DNA from: an uncultured Duncaniella sp.
GTDB lineage: Bacteria; Bacteroidota; Bacteroidia; Bacteroidales; Muribaculaceae
Reading direction: 5' to 3'
DNA: 64,000 nucleotides
Assembly: GCA_910577255.1 (NCBI GenBank)
Contig: CAJTMH010000005.1
Location: 137,386-201,385, forward strand
The number at the start of each line of letters is the position of its first letter. Positions within the stretch are counted from its first letter, which is position 1. Positions 53,206 through 62,099 of this stretch are shown here, one piece after another. Below the pieces are notes generated by a model. That model saw only the letters and a list, made by a program, of their open reading frames with translations. It was not told the DNA's origin and made no database searches. Made by a program: the position numbers and the translations under genes.

Positions 53206-53480
53206 AAAAAGTGGATTATGTGGTGAAAACCGCATCGCGGGAGAAATGACCAACGTAGTTTCATCGTATGGGTTTACGACTTTGGAGTAAATCTGTCCCC
53301 GTGGTACACGGCAAGTGTTTCGTGGCACAATCTTTGATTCGTGTGCCGGGAAACATAACTTGCTATGTTCATGTGAACATTCTCCATACTATAAAACAGG
53401 AGGTTATGCTGTTAATGATGCCCGGTTATCATTAAAAGGTGTACGAAAGACGTACTAACCTCTCTGTTCACGGCTGCCAG
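53206..53480. other. Candidate origin of transfer (oriT) region
   Basis: The region directly upstream of mobA holds several inverted repeats: ATGTTCA-tg-TGAACAT (53365-53380), AATGAT-N8-ATCATT (53414-53433) and GTACG-aaaga-CGTAC (53441-53455). Non-coding DNA next to mobA with clustered dyads is the usual oriT setting in Bacteroides elements. The nick site cannot be assigned by eye. Confidence 0.5.
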
Positions 53481-54250
53481 TGGCTTGCTGCTCCGTTCTG
53501 CTTACCTAAATTTACAAAAAATCCGGCATAATTCCTAACGATGAAAGAAAAAATCAGGAACAGTATGATGAAAAATTAACGCTCCTGCGCAGGTCTGAAA
53601 CTTTGAGTCGGGAAACTTGAAAATTTTTTTGTTAAAAATTCAGCCGAGTTTTTACGGCATATCCCGGCAAATCCGGACATAGGCGGACAATCCTCTAAAT
53701 TCCAGCAATCTCGCTCTTTTGGCGACTTGACAAATCGCTAAATATTTTGTTTCTTTGTGTAGAGGTTGGTTCGCAGGAGAGCCTTCACGGAAGTCAATTT
53801 CCTTCCTATATTATGAACTGTCCGCCTGAACTGCTGTCACGCTTTCCGACCTCACAGGAATTTTCCGAGCCATACGGCAACGATGCTGCCTATCGGTCTG
53901 ACAAACGCCCTTCCGAATAATCTAATTGATTGGTTTTGTATAGAGATTTGTTCCTGAACGGCAATGTTACGACCTTTATATATAGCGAAGTTGCTCCGTG
54001 GTAAAGAATATTTCCACCAATCTACCTACCTATGGCTATATGGCCCTATGGCTACATAGCCGGGAGCGAGAGCACCACTATTTATCCACAATTAACCCCG
54101 TTTACAAATGACTGACAAAATCCCAACCCCACGCACAGATTAACCGTCCCGTTGCCGCAACGGGAGAAAGCCCGGTTTCCCGTGTCAGGATATACGCTGA
54201 CGGCCACCGCTGTGTAATCACCACTTCATCCAACAATCCAAAGTTTTTTT
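53481..54250. promoter_or_regulatory. Non-coding region between mob and tra operons
   Basis: Apart from one 35-codon ORF, no gene is seen. Features are tandem CTATGGCTATATGG/CTATGGCTACATAG words near 54027-54062 and a hairpin CCCGTTG-CCG-CAACGGG at 54148-54164. A second dyad TCAG-N8-CTGA follows, and the CACCAC...AATCC leader word lies before traA (ATG 54251). The tra operon promoter must lie here; no perfect TTTG-N20-TAnnTTTG pair was found. Confidence 0.45.
53813..53920 (+). CDS. Small ORF, possible leader peptide
   Basis: A 35-codon frame starts MNCPPELLSRFPTSQEF and ends in TAA upstream of traA. It has no recognised domain and no membrane segment. Its location inside the long leader before the tra operon recalls leader peptides that control conjugation operons in CTnDOT-like elements. 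Codon use looks normal for the element, but the frame may be fortuitous. Confidence 0.3.
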   Translation: MNCPPELLSRFPTSQEFSEPYGNDAAYRSDKRPSE

Positions 54251-55006
54251 ATGACAGACCCTAAATTTGTCGCTTTCTCCACTCAGAAAGGTGGAGCAGG
54301 CAAAACGACTCTGACCGTTCTCGCGGCGAGTTACCTCTACTATCAGAAAGGGCTGAAGATCCTTGTAGTGGACTGCGACTATCCGCAGTACAGCATCGAG
54401 GAAATGAGGCAGCGTGACAAAGACCTCATCGAGTGCAGCCCCCGTTTCAAGAAACTCTTTTCCGACAATCTCAGGCAGACAAAGCTCACGCCGTACCCGC
54501 TGTTGACCGCCAAGCCGGAAGAAGCCATGCAGAAGGTACGCGACATAATCGAAGCCGGTAATGAGATCGACATCGTTTTCTTTGACCTGCCCGGCACGGT
54601 CAATAACCGTGGAGTAGTCAACATCCTCAACTGTATGGATACGGTCATCGTACCCATCGCCGCCGACAAGGTGATACTTGAAAGCTCCCTCGCCTTCGCC
54701 CTGAAAATACAGGAGTGGCTCACTTCAGGCCGCACGCAGGTCAAGGAGATGTATATGTTGTGGAACCTCGTCGATGCCCGCGAGAAAACAGACCTCTACG
54801 ACCAGTATGAGGCGATTTTCGAGGAATACGGTTTACAGACCATGCAGACCAAAATCCCGGACACAAAGAAATACCGCCGCGAGGGGTCAAAGACACTCGA
54901 CCGCGCCGTGTTCCGCTCCACCGTCATGCCCCCCGACAGGACGCTGCTCAAAGGAACGCGCCTGCCCGAACTTACCGACGAACTGCTCGGCATACTCAAG
55001 CTCTGA
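54251..55006 (+). CDS. traA: TraA, ParA-like ATPase
   Basis: The 251-aa ParA/MinD-type ATPase opens the transfer operon. The deviant Walker A is KGGAGKTT (13-20), and the switch II-like motif is FFDLPGTVNN (about 117-126). It keeps LVVDCDYPQYS (38-48) after the first strand. In Bacteroides ICEs TraA is the first tra product; a role in positioning DNA or the transfer apparatus is assumed by family analogy. The ATG follows a T-run and the shared leader motif. Its TGA overlaps the next ATG. Confidence 0.92.
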   Translation: MTDPKFVAFSTQKGGAGKTTLTVLAASYLYYQKGLKILVVDCDYPQYSIEEMRQRDKDLIECSPRFKKLFSDNLRQTKLTPYPLLTAKPEEAMQKVRDIIEAGNEIDIVFFDLPGTVNNRGVVNILNCMDTVIVPIAADKVILESSLAFALKIQEWLTSGRTQVKEMYMLWNLVDAREKTDLYDQYEAIFEEYGLQTMQTKIPDTKKYRREGSKTLDRAVFRSTVMPPDRTLLKGTRLPELTDELLGILKL

Positions 55007-55419
55007 TGTCTATGGGAAAGGTATATGAGTCCGACATCGACCCCGATGAGTTCATCAGGTCATTCCGCGAGGAGTCCTCCTCACTGTCAACGCTGAAAAA
55101 GCCTGCCGAGCAACCTGAGGAAAATCCGGTTTTGCCGCAAACTGAGCCGCAACCCAAGCCACAACCCTTAAAGGAAATTCCATCGCCGGAGTCTGACCGT
55201 GAGAAGGAATACATGGACAGGTTCGTAAGAAACATGGCATACATGGCTCCCGAAGAAAAATTCACGCCCACCGAGATTGACCCCGATTTCATCTGGAAAA
55301 TCCGCAAGATACTTTTCTGCCGACAGAAAGGGCGTGTATGCTCCGTCAAGGCTTACATCAACAATGTACTGGCCGCTCACTTCGATGAGTACGCCGATAT
55401 TATCAACCCCAAACTTTAA
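55006..55419 (+). CDS. traB: DUF3408-type conjugation protein (TraB position)
   Basis: The 137-aa protein has a Pro/Glu-rich N-terminal half (about 20-65). Its C-terminal DUF3408-like helical domain has FIWKIRKILFCRQKGRVCSV followed by KAYINNVLAAHFDEY. The fold suggests a ribbon-helix-helix-like DNA-binding unit. Its ATG overlaps the traA stop (TGATG), and an in-frame ATG two codons later is an alternative. It is followed after 3 bp by a second DUF3408-like gene. Function in transfer is by context. Confidence 0.8.
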   Translation: MSMGKVYESDIDPDEFIRSFREESSSLSTLKKPAEQPEENPVLPQTEPQPKPQPLKEIPSPESDREKEYMDRFVRNMAYMAPEEKFTPTEIDPDFIWKIRKILFCRQKGRVCSVKAYINNVLAAHFDEYADIINPKL

Positions 55420-55422
55420 CGC

Positions 55423-55725
55423 ATGACTAAATCCCGGTCAATCGTCACTATTGAAGTGACAGCACCATCGGAAGTTGAACTGAGGGCTTCCGAAGCACGC
55501 GACAGATATGTGTCGCAATTTCTCAGTCCCCATGAGGTAAGGTCGAACACAAAGGCATACCTCTATCCCGAAGTCCACGCGGTGTTGAGCCGTATGGTGA
55601 AAGCCCTCGGCAAGAGCGGAGTGTCAATAGGCTCATACGCCTCCGAGATACTGCTCGACCATTTCGCCCACCACCGGTCAGTGATGCAGAGCGTTTTCGA
55701 TAACGGTAAAGAGCCGCTGTTCTGA
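55423..55725 (+). CDS. traC: DUF3408-type conjugation protein (TraC position)
   Basis: The 100-aa protein carries a short N-terminal strand (SIVTIEVTAPSEVEL) and a helical DUF3408-like domain (TKAYLYPEVHAVLSRMVKAL, GVSIGSYASEILLDHFAHH). It is a paralogue of the preceding gene product's C-terminal domain, so the two may dimerise on DNA. Its TGA overlaps the ATG of the next gene. Symbol assigned by operon position only. Confidence 0.75.
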   Translation: MTKSRSIVTIEVTAPSEVELRASEARDRYVSQFLSPHEVRSNTKAYLYPEVHAVLSRMVKALGKSGVSIGSYASEILLDHFAHHRSVMQSVFDNGKEPLF

Positions 55726-56456
55726 TGGAGATGGTTCTTATAATCGCGTTGCTTGTCAGCAATGTGTGGCTAATAAGAAAAGTCCTCAATAAGCCGGATG
55801 CGGCGACACCGGAAAAACCGCAGGATGCAGAAACGCCGCCCGCTCCTGAGCCGGAAGAATCTGCCGACATCGTGGGCACGAGTACGTTTGACATCCGCGA
55901 GTTTACAGACTCTGTGCGCGAGGCTGCAAAGGAAGCCGCCGTGGAAGCCGCGAAAGAGGCTATACCGCTTATCGTCAAGGAACTCGGAACACCTGCCGAC
56001 GCCGGATTGCCTGAAGAAAGCGAACAGACATATCCCAAGCAAGTGCCGAAGGAAGATTTTGCAAAGGTGTTCTCAAATCTATCCGCGAGTGAACTGACGG
56101 GAGAAACACCCCCTCCGGCTGAACCCAACGCCGACGGCATCGACTTCGAGGATATGCGCAAGACTATGGAGGTCATCAAAGACCAGCCCCATACTCCCGA
56201 AGATGAGAAAACCGCCCGGCGTGTGCTTACCGAACTTGAAGGCACTGAACTTATCGAGTATGTCAAACTTGACCCGGTTGTGCGCAAACGCATACTCATG
56301 ATTGAGTGCCGTCTGCCGGAAGTTGAGGAAGCGGAAGATCCAACTGCGACATCTTCGGAAGAAACTGCCTCCAACCCCCAAACCCGCAAGATTGTATTTC
56401 ATGCCGACATCGACACAACCGATATTGATGCGATTGATTTCAATATCTTGCATTAA
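55725..56456 (+). CDS. traD: TraD-position conjugation protein with N-terminal membrane anchor
   Basis: The 243-aa protein has one N-terminal hydrophobic anchor (MVLIIALLVSNVWLI, about 3-17). A Pro/Glu-rich linker follows, then an Ala/Glu coiled-coil (SVREAAKEAAVEAAKEAI) and an acidic helical C-terminal half. No enzyme motif is visible. In Bacteroides elements the gene in this slot is called traD and is unrelated to F-plasmid TraD. It probably faces the cytoplasm at the inner membrane. A 39-bp gap with the CACCAC...ATCCACAAATC leader separates it from traE. Confidence 0.7.
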   Translation: MEMVLIIALLVSNVWLIRKVLNKPDAATPEKPQDAETPPAPEPEESADIVGTSTFDIREFTDSVREAAKEAAVEAAKEAIPLIVKELGTPADAGLPEESEQTYPKQVPKEDFAKVFSNLSASELTGETPPPAEPNADGIDFEDMRKTMEVIKDQPHTPEDEKTARRVLTELEGTELIEYVKLDPVVRKRILMIECRLPEVEEAEDPTATSSEETASNPQTRKIVFHADIDTTDIDAIDFNILH

Positions 56457-56495
56457 CCCACCACTACCTATCCACAAATCAAATCCAGTTTATTT

Positions 56496-56849
56496 ATGAC
56501 TAAATTTCTCAGAACCCTCTACAACCGCATTGTGGCATGGATGAACCAACCTCACCTCCGCCGCCCGATTGCCGCGATGCTTCTTCTCAATGCCGCTGTC
56601 CAGATGTGGGCTGCTGGCAACGGACTCGCCGGCATAAATGAGGCTACCTCTATGGTGACCAGCTACTTCGACCCCGGCACAAAACTCATTTACGCCATCG
56701 GCGCAGTCGTCGGACTTATCGGCGGTGTCAAGGTCTATGGCAAGTTCTCGTCCGGCGATCCCGATACCAGCAAGACCGCCGCGTCGTGGTTCGGAGCGTG
56801 TATCTTCCTGATTGTCGCCGCGACTATCCTGCGTTCATTCTTCCTCTAA
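56496..56849 (+). CDS. traE: TraE (DUF4134), VirB2-like subunit
   Basis: The 117-aa small membrane protein has a cleavable or anchor segment (AAMLLLNAAVQMWAAGNGLA) and two hydrophobic helices (KLIYAIGAVVGLIGGVKVYG; ACIFLIVAATILRSFFL). This is the DUF4134 TraE pattern of Bacteroides elements. By size and topology it may be the pilin/VirB2 equivalent. The gene order TraE-TraF-TraG is conserved. Confidence 0.9.
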   Translation: MTKFLRTLYNRIVAWMNQPHLRRPIAAMLLLNAAVQMWAAGNGLAGINEATSMVTSYFDPGTKLIYAIGAVVGLIGGVKVYGKFSSGDPDTSKTAASWFGACIFLIVAATILRSFFL

Positions 56850-56853
56850 CCGA

Positions 56854-57168
56854 ATGGAATACAATATCAATAAAGGTATTGGCAGGACGGTTGAATACAA
56901 GGGGCTGAAAGCGCAATACCTGTTTATTTTCGCCGGCGGTCTGATAGCCGATTTCATAATCTTCGTGGTGATGTATATGTGCGGTCTGCCGCAATGGTTC
57001 TGCATATCTTTCGGAGCTGTAAGCGCGTCAATCCTTGTCTGGTACACATTCCACCTCAACGGCAAATACGGTCAGTACGGACTTATGAAACTGACCTCGG
57101 TAAAGTACCGCCCCCGCTACATCATCAACCGCCTGCGCATAACCCGCTTAATCAAAGGAAGAAAATGA
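56854..57168 (+). CDS. traF: TraF (DUF4133), VirB3-like inner-membrane protein
   Basis: From the ATG at 56854, 4 bp after the traE stop, the product is 104 aa. It opens YNINKGIGRTVEYKGLKAQY and has two membrane helices (LFIFAGGLIADFIIFVVMYM; FCISFGAVSASILVWYTF) and a basic tail (YRPRYIINRLRITRLIKGRK). These are DUF4133/VirB3 features. The stop overlaps the TraG start as ATGA. The longer open frame from 56812 overlaps traE and is rejected. Confidence 0.9.
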   Translation: MEYNINKGIGRTVEYKGLKAQYLFIFAGGLIADFIIFVVMYMCGLPQWFCISFGAVSASILVWYTFHLNGKYGQYGLMKLTSVKYRPRYIINRLRITRLIKGRK

Positions 57169-59666
57169 TAAACACCCTCAAAGCAACGACCCTCGAAAGC
57201 AAACTGCCGTTGTTGGCGGTTGAACACGGTTGCATCATCTCAAAGGACGCGGACATTACCGTGGCCTTTGAGGTGGGCCTCCCGGAACTGTTCACGGTCA
57301 CAAGTCAGGAGTATGAGGCTATGCACGCCGCTTGGTGCAAGGCGATAAAGGTTCTGCCGCATTTCTCCGTGGTGCATAAGCAGGACTGGTTCATGGCTGA
57401 GAACTATAAGCCGGAATTGCAGAAAGACGATTTGAGTTTTCTTGACCGCTCGTTTGAACGCCATTTCAACGAGCGTCCGTACTTGGCTCACAAGTGCTAC
57501 CTGTTCCTGACAAAGACAACAAAAGAGCGGATGCGTCAGCAGAGCAATTTCTCAACCCTCTGCCGAGGCCGTATCACTCCGAAGGAGCTGAACCACGAGA
57601 TGGTTGTCAAGTTCATGGAGTCGGTTGAACAGTTCGAGCGTATCATCAACGACACCGGCTATATCAAGTTACGCCGCCTCAGCGACGATGAGATTGTCGG
57701 CACTGAAACAACCTCCGGCATTATCGAAAGGTATATGTCGCTATCTATGGGCGATGTCAACTGCCTTGAAGATATTGACTTGTCGGCAAAGGAGATGCGC
57801 ATCGGCGACAAGATGCTATGCCTACACACCCTCTCCGACACGGACGACCTCCCCGGCAAAGTCAGTACCGACAACCGCTATGAGCGGTTATCGACTGACC
57901 GCTCGGATTGCAGGTTGAGTTTTGCCTCTCCCGTCGGATTGCTGTTGCCGTGCAACCACATCTATAACCAGTATGTGCTGATTGACGACCACGATGAGAA
58001 CCTCGCAAAGTTTGAGAAAACGGCACGCAACATGAATTCTCTGTCAAAGTACAGCCGTAGCAACGCTATCAACAAGGAGTGGATTGACCGCTATCTCAAC
58101 GAGGCACATTCTTACAGCCTGACCTCGGTGCGCTGCCACTGCAACATCATGGCGTGGAGCCATGATGCCGAGGAACTGAGGCGGATCAAGAACGATGTCG
58201 GCGGACAGCTCGCCACTATGGGCTGTATGCCGAGGCACAACACTATCGACTGCCCGACACTGTTCTGGGCGGCGATGCCCGGCAACGAAGCTGATTTTCC
58301 TGCCGAGGAAAGTTTTTACACCTTCATCGAACCTGCTGTGTGCTTCTTCACTGCCGAAACCAACTACCGCAGTAGCCTTTCCCCATTCGGCATAAAGATG
58401 GTTGACCGTCTTACGGGTAAGCCTGTGCATCTCGACATTTCCGATGAGCCCATGAAACGAGGCATAACTACCAACCGAAACAAGTTCATACTTGGCCCGT
58501 CGGGTAGCGGAAAGTCATTCTTCACGAACCACTTGGTGCGTCAATACTACGAGCAAGGAACCCATGTGCTGCTGATTGACACCGGCAATTCATACGAAGG
58601 TCTGTGCAACCTGATTCACAATCGAACCCACGGCGAGGACGGTATATACTACACCTATACCGAGGAAAAGCCGATTTCATTCAATCCTTTTTTCACTGAT
58701 GACGGGGTGTTTGATGTGGAGAAAAAGGACAGCATAAAGACACTGCTGCTGACGCTGTGGAAGTCGGAGGACGACCGCATAAGCAAGACCGAAAGCGGCG
58801 AACTTGGCTCGGCACTCTCCATGTTCCTCGACAAGATGAAAGCTGACCGGAACATCGTTCCCTGCTTCAACTCCTTCTATGAGTTTATGCGCGACGATTA
58901 CCGTGCGGAAATGGCGAACCGTCCGATACCCATCTACAAACAGGATTTCGACATTGACAATTTCCTCACGACCCTTCGCCAGTATTACCACGGCGGCCGC
59001 TTTGACTTCCTGCTCAACTCAAAGGAGAACATCGACCTGCTCAACAAGCGTTTTGTTGTGTTCGAGATTGACGCCGTAAAAGATAACAAGGAATTGTTCC
59101 CCATTGTGACAATAATCATAATGGAAGCTTTCATCAACAAGATGCGCCGGTTGAAAGGTGTCCGAAAGATGCTAATCTGCGAGGAAGCGTGGAAAGCGTT
59201 GTCAACGGCTAACATGGCAGAATACATGAGGTACATGTTCAAGACCGTCCGAAAGTATTTCGGCGAGGCTGTGGTTGTGACACAGGAGGTTGACGACATA
59301 ATTTCGTCGCCGATTGTCAAGGAAACTATCATCAACAACTCCGACTGTAAGATACTGCTCGACCAGCGCAAGTACATGAACCGCTTTGACCAGATACAGG
59401 AGCTGCTCGGCTTGACCGACAAGGAGAAAGCTCAGATACTCAGTATCAATATGGCGAACAACCCGAACCGACTTTACAAAGAGGTCTGGATTGGACTGGG
59501 CGGAACACAATCAGCCGTATATGCCACCGAGGTATCGCCGGAGGAATACCTCTGCTACACAACCGAGGAAACGGAGAAGATTCAGGTGCTCAATCGCGCC
59601 GCCCAACTTGGCGGTAACATCGAAGCTGTCATCAAACAGTTAGCCAACGAAAGAAGGGAGAAATGA
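57165..59666 (+). CDS. traG: TraG, VirB4-type conjugation ATPase
   Basis: This ATPase powers assembly of and transfer through the secretion channel. From the ATG at 57165 (ATGA overlap with traF) the product is 833 aa. Walker A is GPSGSGKS (444-451) and the Walker B region is MLICEEAWKAL (about 668-678). The C-terminal motif ITQEVDDI-like segment VVVTQEVDDIISSPIVKET (about 700) is typical of the family. The N-terminal half is the VirB4 CagE-TrbE-like region. Frame text from 56979 to 57164 is out of the TraF frame and not used. Confidence 0.94.
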   Translation: MINTLKATTLESKLPLLAVEHGCIISKDADITVAFEVGLPELFTVTSQEYEAMHAAWCKAIKVLPHFSVVHKQDWFMAENYKPELQKDDLSFLDRSFERHFNERPYLAHKCYLFLTKTTKERMRQQSNFSTLCRGRITPKELNHEMVVKFMESVEQFERIINDTGYIKLRRLSDDEIVGTETTSGIIERYMSLSMGDVNCLEDIDLSAKEMRIGDKMLCLHTLSDTDDLPGKVSTDNRYERLSTDRSDCRLSFASPVGLLLPCNHIYNQYVLIDDHDENLAKFEKTARNMNSLSKYSRSNAINKEWIDRYLNEAHSYSLTSVRCHCNIMAWSHDAEELRRIKNDVGGQLATMGCMPRHNTIDCPTLFWAAMPGNEADFPAEESFYTFIEPAVCFFTAETNYRSSLSPFGIKMVDRLTGKPVHLDISDEPMKRGITTNRNKFILGPSGSGKSFFTNHLVRQYYEQGTHVLLIDTGNSYEGLCNLIHNRTHGEDGIYYTYTEEKPISFNPFFTDDGVFDVEKKDSIKTLLLTLWKSEDDRISKTESGELGSALSMFLDKMKADRNIVPCFNSFYEFMRDDYRAEMANRPIPIYKQDFDIDNFLTTLRQYYHGGRFDFLLNSKENIDLLNKRFVVFEIDAVKDNKELFPIVTIIIMEAFINKMRRLKGVRKMLICEEAWKALSTANMAEYMRYMFKTVRKYFGEAVVVTQEVDDIISSPIVKETIINNSDCKILLDQRKYMNRFDQIQELLGLTDKEKAQILSINMANNPNRLYKEVWIGLGGTQSAVYATEVSPEEYLCYTTEETEKIQVLNRAAQLGGNIEAVIKQLANERREK

Positions 59667-59669
59667 TGT

Positions 59670-59783
59670 ATGAAAGTAATATCCGTGTTAGCCAAAATCG
59701 TGGCAGGTATTTTAGCTCTGGTCGTGGGCCTCCTGACGGCGTTGATTGCGATAGTTATGAGCATAGCTCACAAGATACGATAA
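59670..59783 (+). CDS. Small single-pass membrane protein in the traG-traI gap
   Basis: A 37-codon gene starts 3 nt after the traG stop. The product MKVISVLAKIVAGILALVVG plus LLTALIAIVMSIAHKIR is almost wholly one membrane helix with basic ends, which is very unlikely by chance. It is co-directional with the operon and leaves 21 nt to traI. It occupies the slot of traH in the Bacteroides tra order, but I do not claim homology. It may be a small channel or assembly subunit. Confidence 0.65.
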   Translation: MKVISVLAKIVAGILALVVGLLTALIAIVMSIAHKIR

Positions 59784-59804
59784 TCCATTTTTAATCAATT
59801 CAGA

Positions 59805-60443
59805 ATGAAGCAACTCAAATTTCTTATCCCCATAATTGCCTTATGTATGATGCTCGGCACAGGCAGGGCTTTCGCCCAGTGGACGGTAATTGACCCGTCC
59901 AACATTGCACAGAGCATAGTAAACAACTCCAAATCACTTGTGCAGGAGTCGCAGACGGCCACGCACATGGTGAAAAATTTTCAGGAAACGGTGAAAATTT
60001 ACCAGCAGGCGAAGAAATATTACGACGCTCTCCAGTCGGTCAACAACCTCGTCCGCGATGCCCGAAAGGTGCAGCAAACAATACTGATGCTCGGCAATAT
60101 CTCAGGTTATTATGTCAACAATTTCCAGAAGATGCTCACTGACCCCAATTTCACATCTGCGGAACTATCGGCCATCGCCTCCGGCTACACAAGGATACTC
60201 GAAGATGCCAACGGTGTGCTTAGCGACTTGAAGCAGGTAGTGAACATCACGACACTTTCCATGACCGACAAGGATCGTATGGATGTGGTCGATGATTGCT
60301 ACAAGGAGATGAAGCGGTTGAAGAACCTCACGGCATACTATACCAACAAGAATATCAGCGTGTCATATCTCCGCGCCAAGAAGAAAGCGGATACAGAGCG
60401 TGTGGTGGCTCTCTACGGTGACGGCTCTGAAAAATACTGGTAA
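59805..60443 (+). CDS. traI: TraI (DUF4141), VirB5-like exported protein
   Basis: The 212-aa protein has a signal peptide (FLIPIIALCMMLGTGRAFAQ), then long helices (ESQTATHMVKNFQETVKIYQ, YYDALQSVNNLVRDARKVQQ), like the periplasmic VirB5/DUF4141 family. It would act as a minor pilus or channel component. It is followed 3 bp later by traJ. Confidence 0.9.
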   Translation: MKQLKFLIPIIALCMMLGTGRAFAQWTVIDPSNIAQSIVNNSKSLVQESQTATHMVKNFQETVKIYQQAKKYYDALQSVNNLVRDARKVQQTILMLGNISGYYVNNFQKMLTDPNFTSAELSAIASGYTRILEDANGVLSDLKQVVNITTLSMTDKDRMDVVDDCYKEMKRLKNLTAYYTNKNISVSYLRAKKKADTERVVALYGDGSEKYW

Positions 60444-60446
60444 GTT

Positions 60447-61457
60447 ATGCTTTGCGCGATAGATTTTTCAAATCTCCACTCCATTCTGCGCTCACTTTAT
60501 GATGAGATGATGCCCTTGTGTGGCGACATGGCGGGAGTGGCACAAGGTATCGCCGGCCTCGGTGCGCTGTTCTATGTCGCCTACCGTATATGGCAGTCAC
60601 TGGCAAGAGCCGAACCGATTGATGTGTTCCCGTTGCTCCGTCCTTTCGTGATAGGCTTCTGTATCATGTTCTTTCCGACTGTCGTTTTGGGCACTATCAA
60701 TAATGTGATGTCGCCGATTGTTCAGGGTACGGCTTCAATGTTGGAGGGCCAGACCCTCGACATGAAGAAGTACCGCGAGGAAAAAGACAGGTTGGAGCAT
60801 GAAGCGATGATGAATGACCCATCCACGGCGTACCTCGTCGATGATGCCGAGTTTGACAGGCAGATTGATGAATTGGGCGTGACCGAGATAGGCACAGCCG
60901 CCGGAATGTATATCGAGCGTGGAATGTATAAGGTCAAGAAGGCTATCCAGAATTTCTTCCGTGAATTGTTGGAAATGCTCTTTCAGGCTGCGTCGCTGAC
61001 AATCGACACGATAAGGACTTTCTTCCTAATAGTTCTCGCCATTCTCGGCCCGATTGCCTTTGCCCTCTCAGTGTGGGACGGTTTTCAGTCAACGCTGACA
61101 CAATGGATCTGCCGATACATTCAGACATATCTATGGCTTCCGGTCGCAGACCTGTTCAGCACCATACTCGCCAAGATACAGGTGCTGATGCTCCAGAACG
61201 ACATTTCGGAGTTGACAAACAACCCCAATATCGACTTAGACGGCTCAAACACAGCATATACCGTCTTTATGATAATCGGCATTATCGGCTATTTCACTAT
61301 CCCGACGGTAGCGGGCTGGATTATCCAAGCCGGAGGAGCCGGAAACTACAATCGTGCTGTCAACAACACCGCAATGCAGGTAGGCTCAGGTGCTGCCAGT
61401 GTCGGAGGTGCGGTAGCTGGAAATGTGGCAGGCAGAGCCGGAAAATTGCTCAAATGA
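60447..61457 (+). CDS. traJ: TraJ, VirB6-like polytopic membrane protein
   Basis: The 336-aa protein has at least six hydrophobic segments, including GVAQGIAGLGALFYVAYRIW, VIGFCIMFFPTVVLGTINNV, and FFLIVLAILGPIAFALSVWD, and a Gly/Ala-rich end (MQVGSGAASVGGAVAGNVAG). This is the TraJ/VirB6 pattern of Bacteroides elements. It forms part of the inner-membrane channel. Confidence 0.92.
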   Translation: MLCAIDFSNLHSILRSLYDEMMPLCGDMAGVAQGIAGLGALFYVAYRIWQSLARAEPIDVFPLLRPFVIGFCIMFFPTVVLGTINNVMSPIVQGTASMLEGQTLDMKKYREEKDRLEHEAMMNDPSTAYLVDDAEFDRQIDELGVTEIGTAAGMYIERGMYKVKKAIQNFFRELLEMLFQAASLTIDTIRTFFLIVLAILGPIAFALSVWDGFQSTLTQWICRYIQTYLWLPVADLFSTILAKIQVLMLQNDISELTNNPNIDLDGSNTAYTVFMIIGIIGYFTIPTVAGWIIQAGGAGNYNRAVNNTAMQVGSGAASVGGAVAGNVAGRAGKLLK

Positions 61458-61475
61458 CAATTAAACACTTATTAA

Positions 61476-62099
61476 ATGGAGTTCAAATCACTTAGAAACA
61501 TAGAGTCATCATTCCGTCAGATACGTCTGTTCGGGATAATATTCGTGGCGATGTGTGCCGTGGTGGTGTCGGTGGCTCTGATTTCGGTTTTCAATTTCGC
61601 CGAGAAGCAGCGAGAAAAAATCTATGTCCTTGACAACGGCAAGTCGCTTATGCTTGCCTTGTCGCAGGATATGAAGCAGAACCGACCCGCCGAAGCCCGC
61701 GAACACGTCCGGCGCTTCCATGAACTGTTCTTCAACCTTTCGCCCGATAAGTCTGCGATTGAGCACAACATCAACCGTGCGCTGATACTCAGCGACAAGT
61801 CGGCTTACAACTACTACACCGACTTTTCGGAGAAAGGTTACTACAACCGCATAATCGCGGGAAATATCAATCAGGTGGTGCAGGTTGACAGCGTGGTATG
61901 CGATTTCAACACCTACCCGTATTCGGCAACCACCTATGCCCGGCAGATGATTATCCGCGAGAGCAACGTGACCGAAAGATCGTTGCTTACCAGATGCCGT
62001 CTTTCCAACGTGTCACGTTCCGAAGACAATCCCAACGGCTTCATCATCGAGGGCTTCACAATTATTGAGAACAAGGATATAATCACAACCAAACGATGA
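61476..62099 (+). CDS. traK: TraK, VirB8-like protein
   Basis: The 207-aa protein has a short cytosolic N-terminus (LRNIESSFRQIRLFG), one membrane helix (IIFVAMCAVVVSVALISVF, about 22-40) and a periplasmic domain of 150 residues. The domain contains EHVRRFHELFFNLSPDKSAI and SEKGYYNRIIAGNINQVVQV, typical of Bacteroides TraK/VirB8. Its end overlaps the traL start by 4 bp. Confidence 0.92.
   Translation: MEFKSLRNIESSFRQIRLFGIIFVAMCAVVVSVALISVFNFAEKQREKIYVLDNGKSLMLALSQDMKQNRPAEAREHVRRFHELFFNLSPDKSAIEHNINRALILSDKSAYNYYTDFSEKGYYNRIIAGNINQVVQVDSVVCDFNTYPYSATTYARQMIIRESNVTERSLLTRCRLSNVSRSEDNPNGFIIEGFTIIENKDIITTKR

Noticed and set aside
53761..53812. Promoter for the 35-codon ORF near 53730-53760
   Set aside because: TATTTTG and TTTCTTTG words are present but neither matches TAnnTTTG with a TTTG 19-20 nt upstream.
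55523..56389. 288-codon Ser/Arg-rich frame antisense to traC/traD
   Set aside because: Low-complexity shadow of a conserved co-directional tra operon with overlapping start/stop codons.
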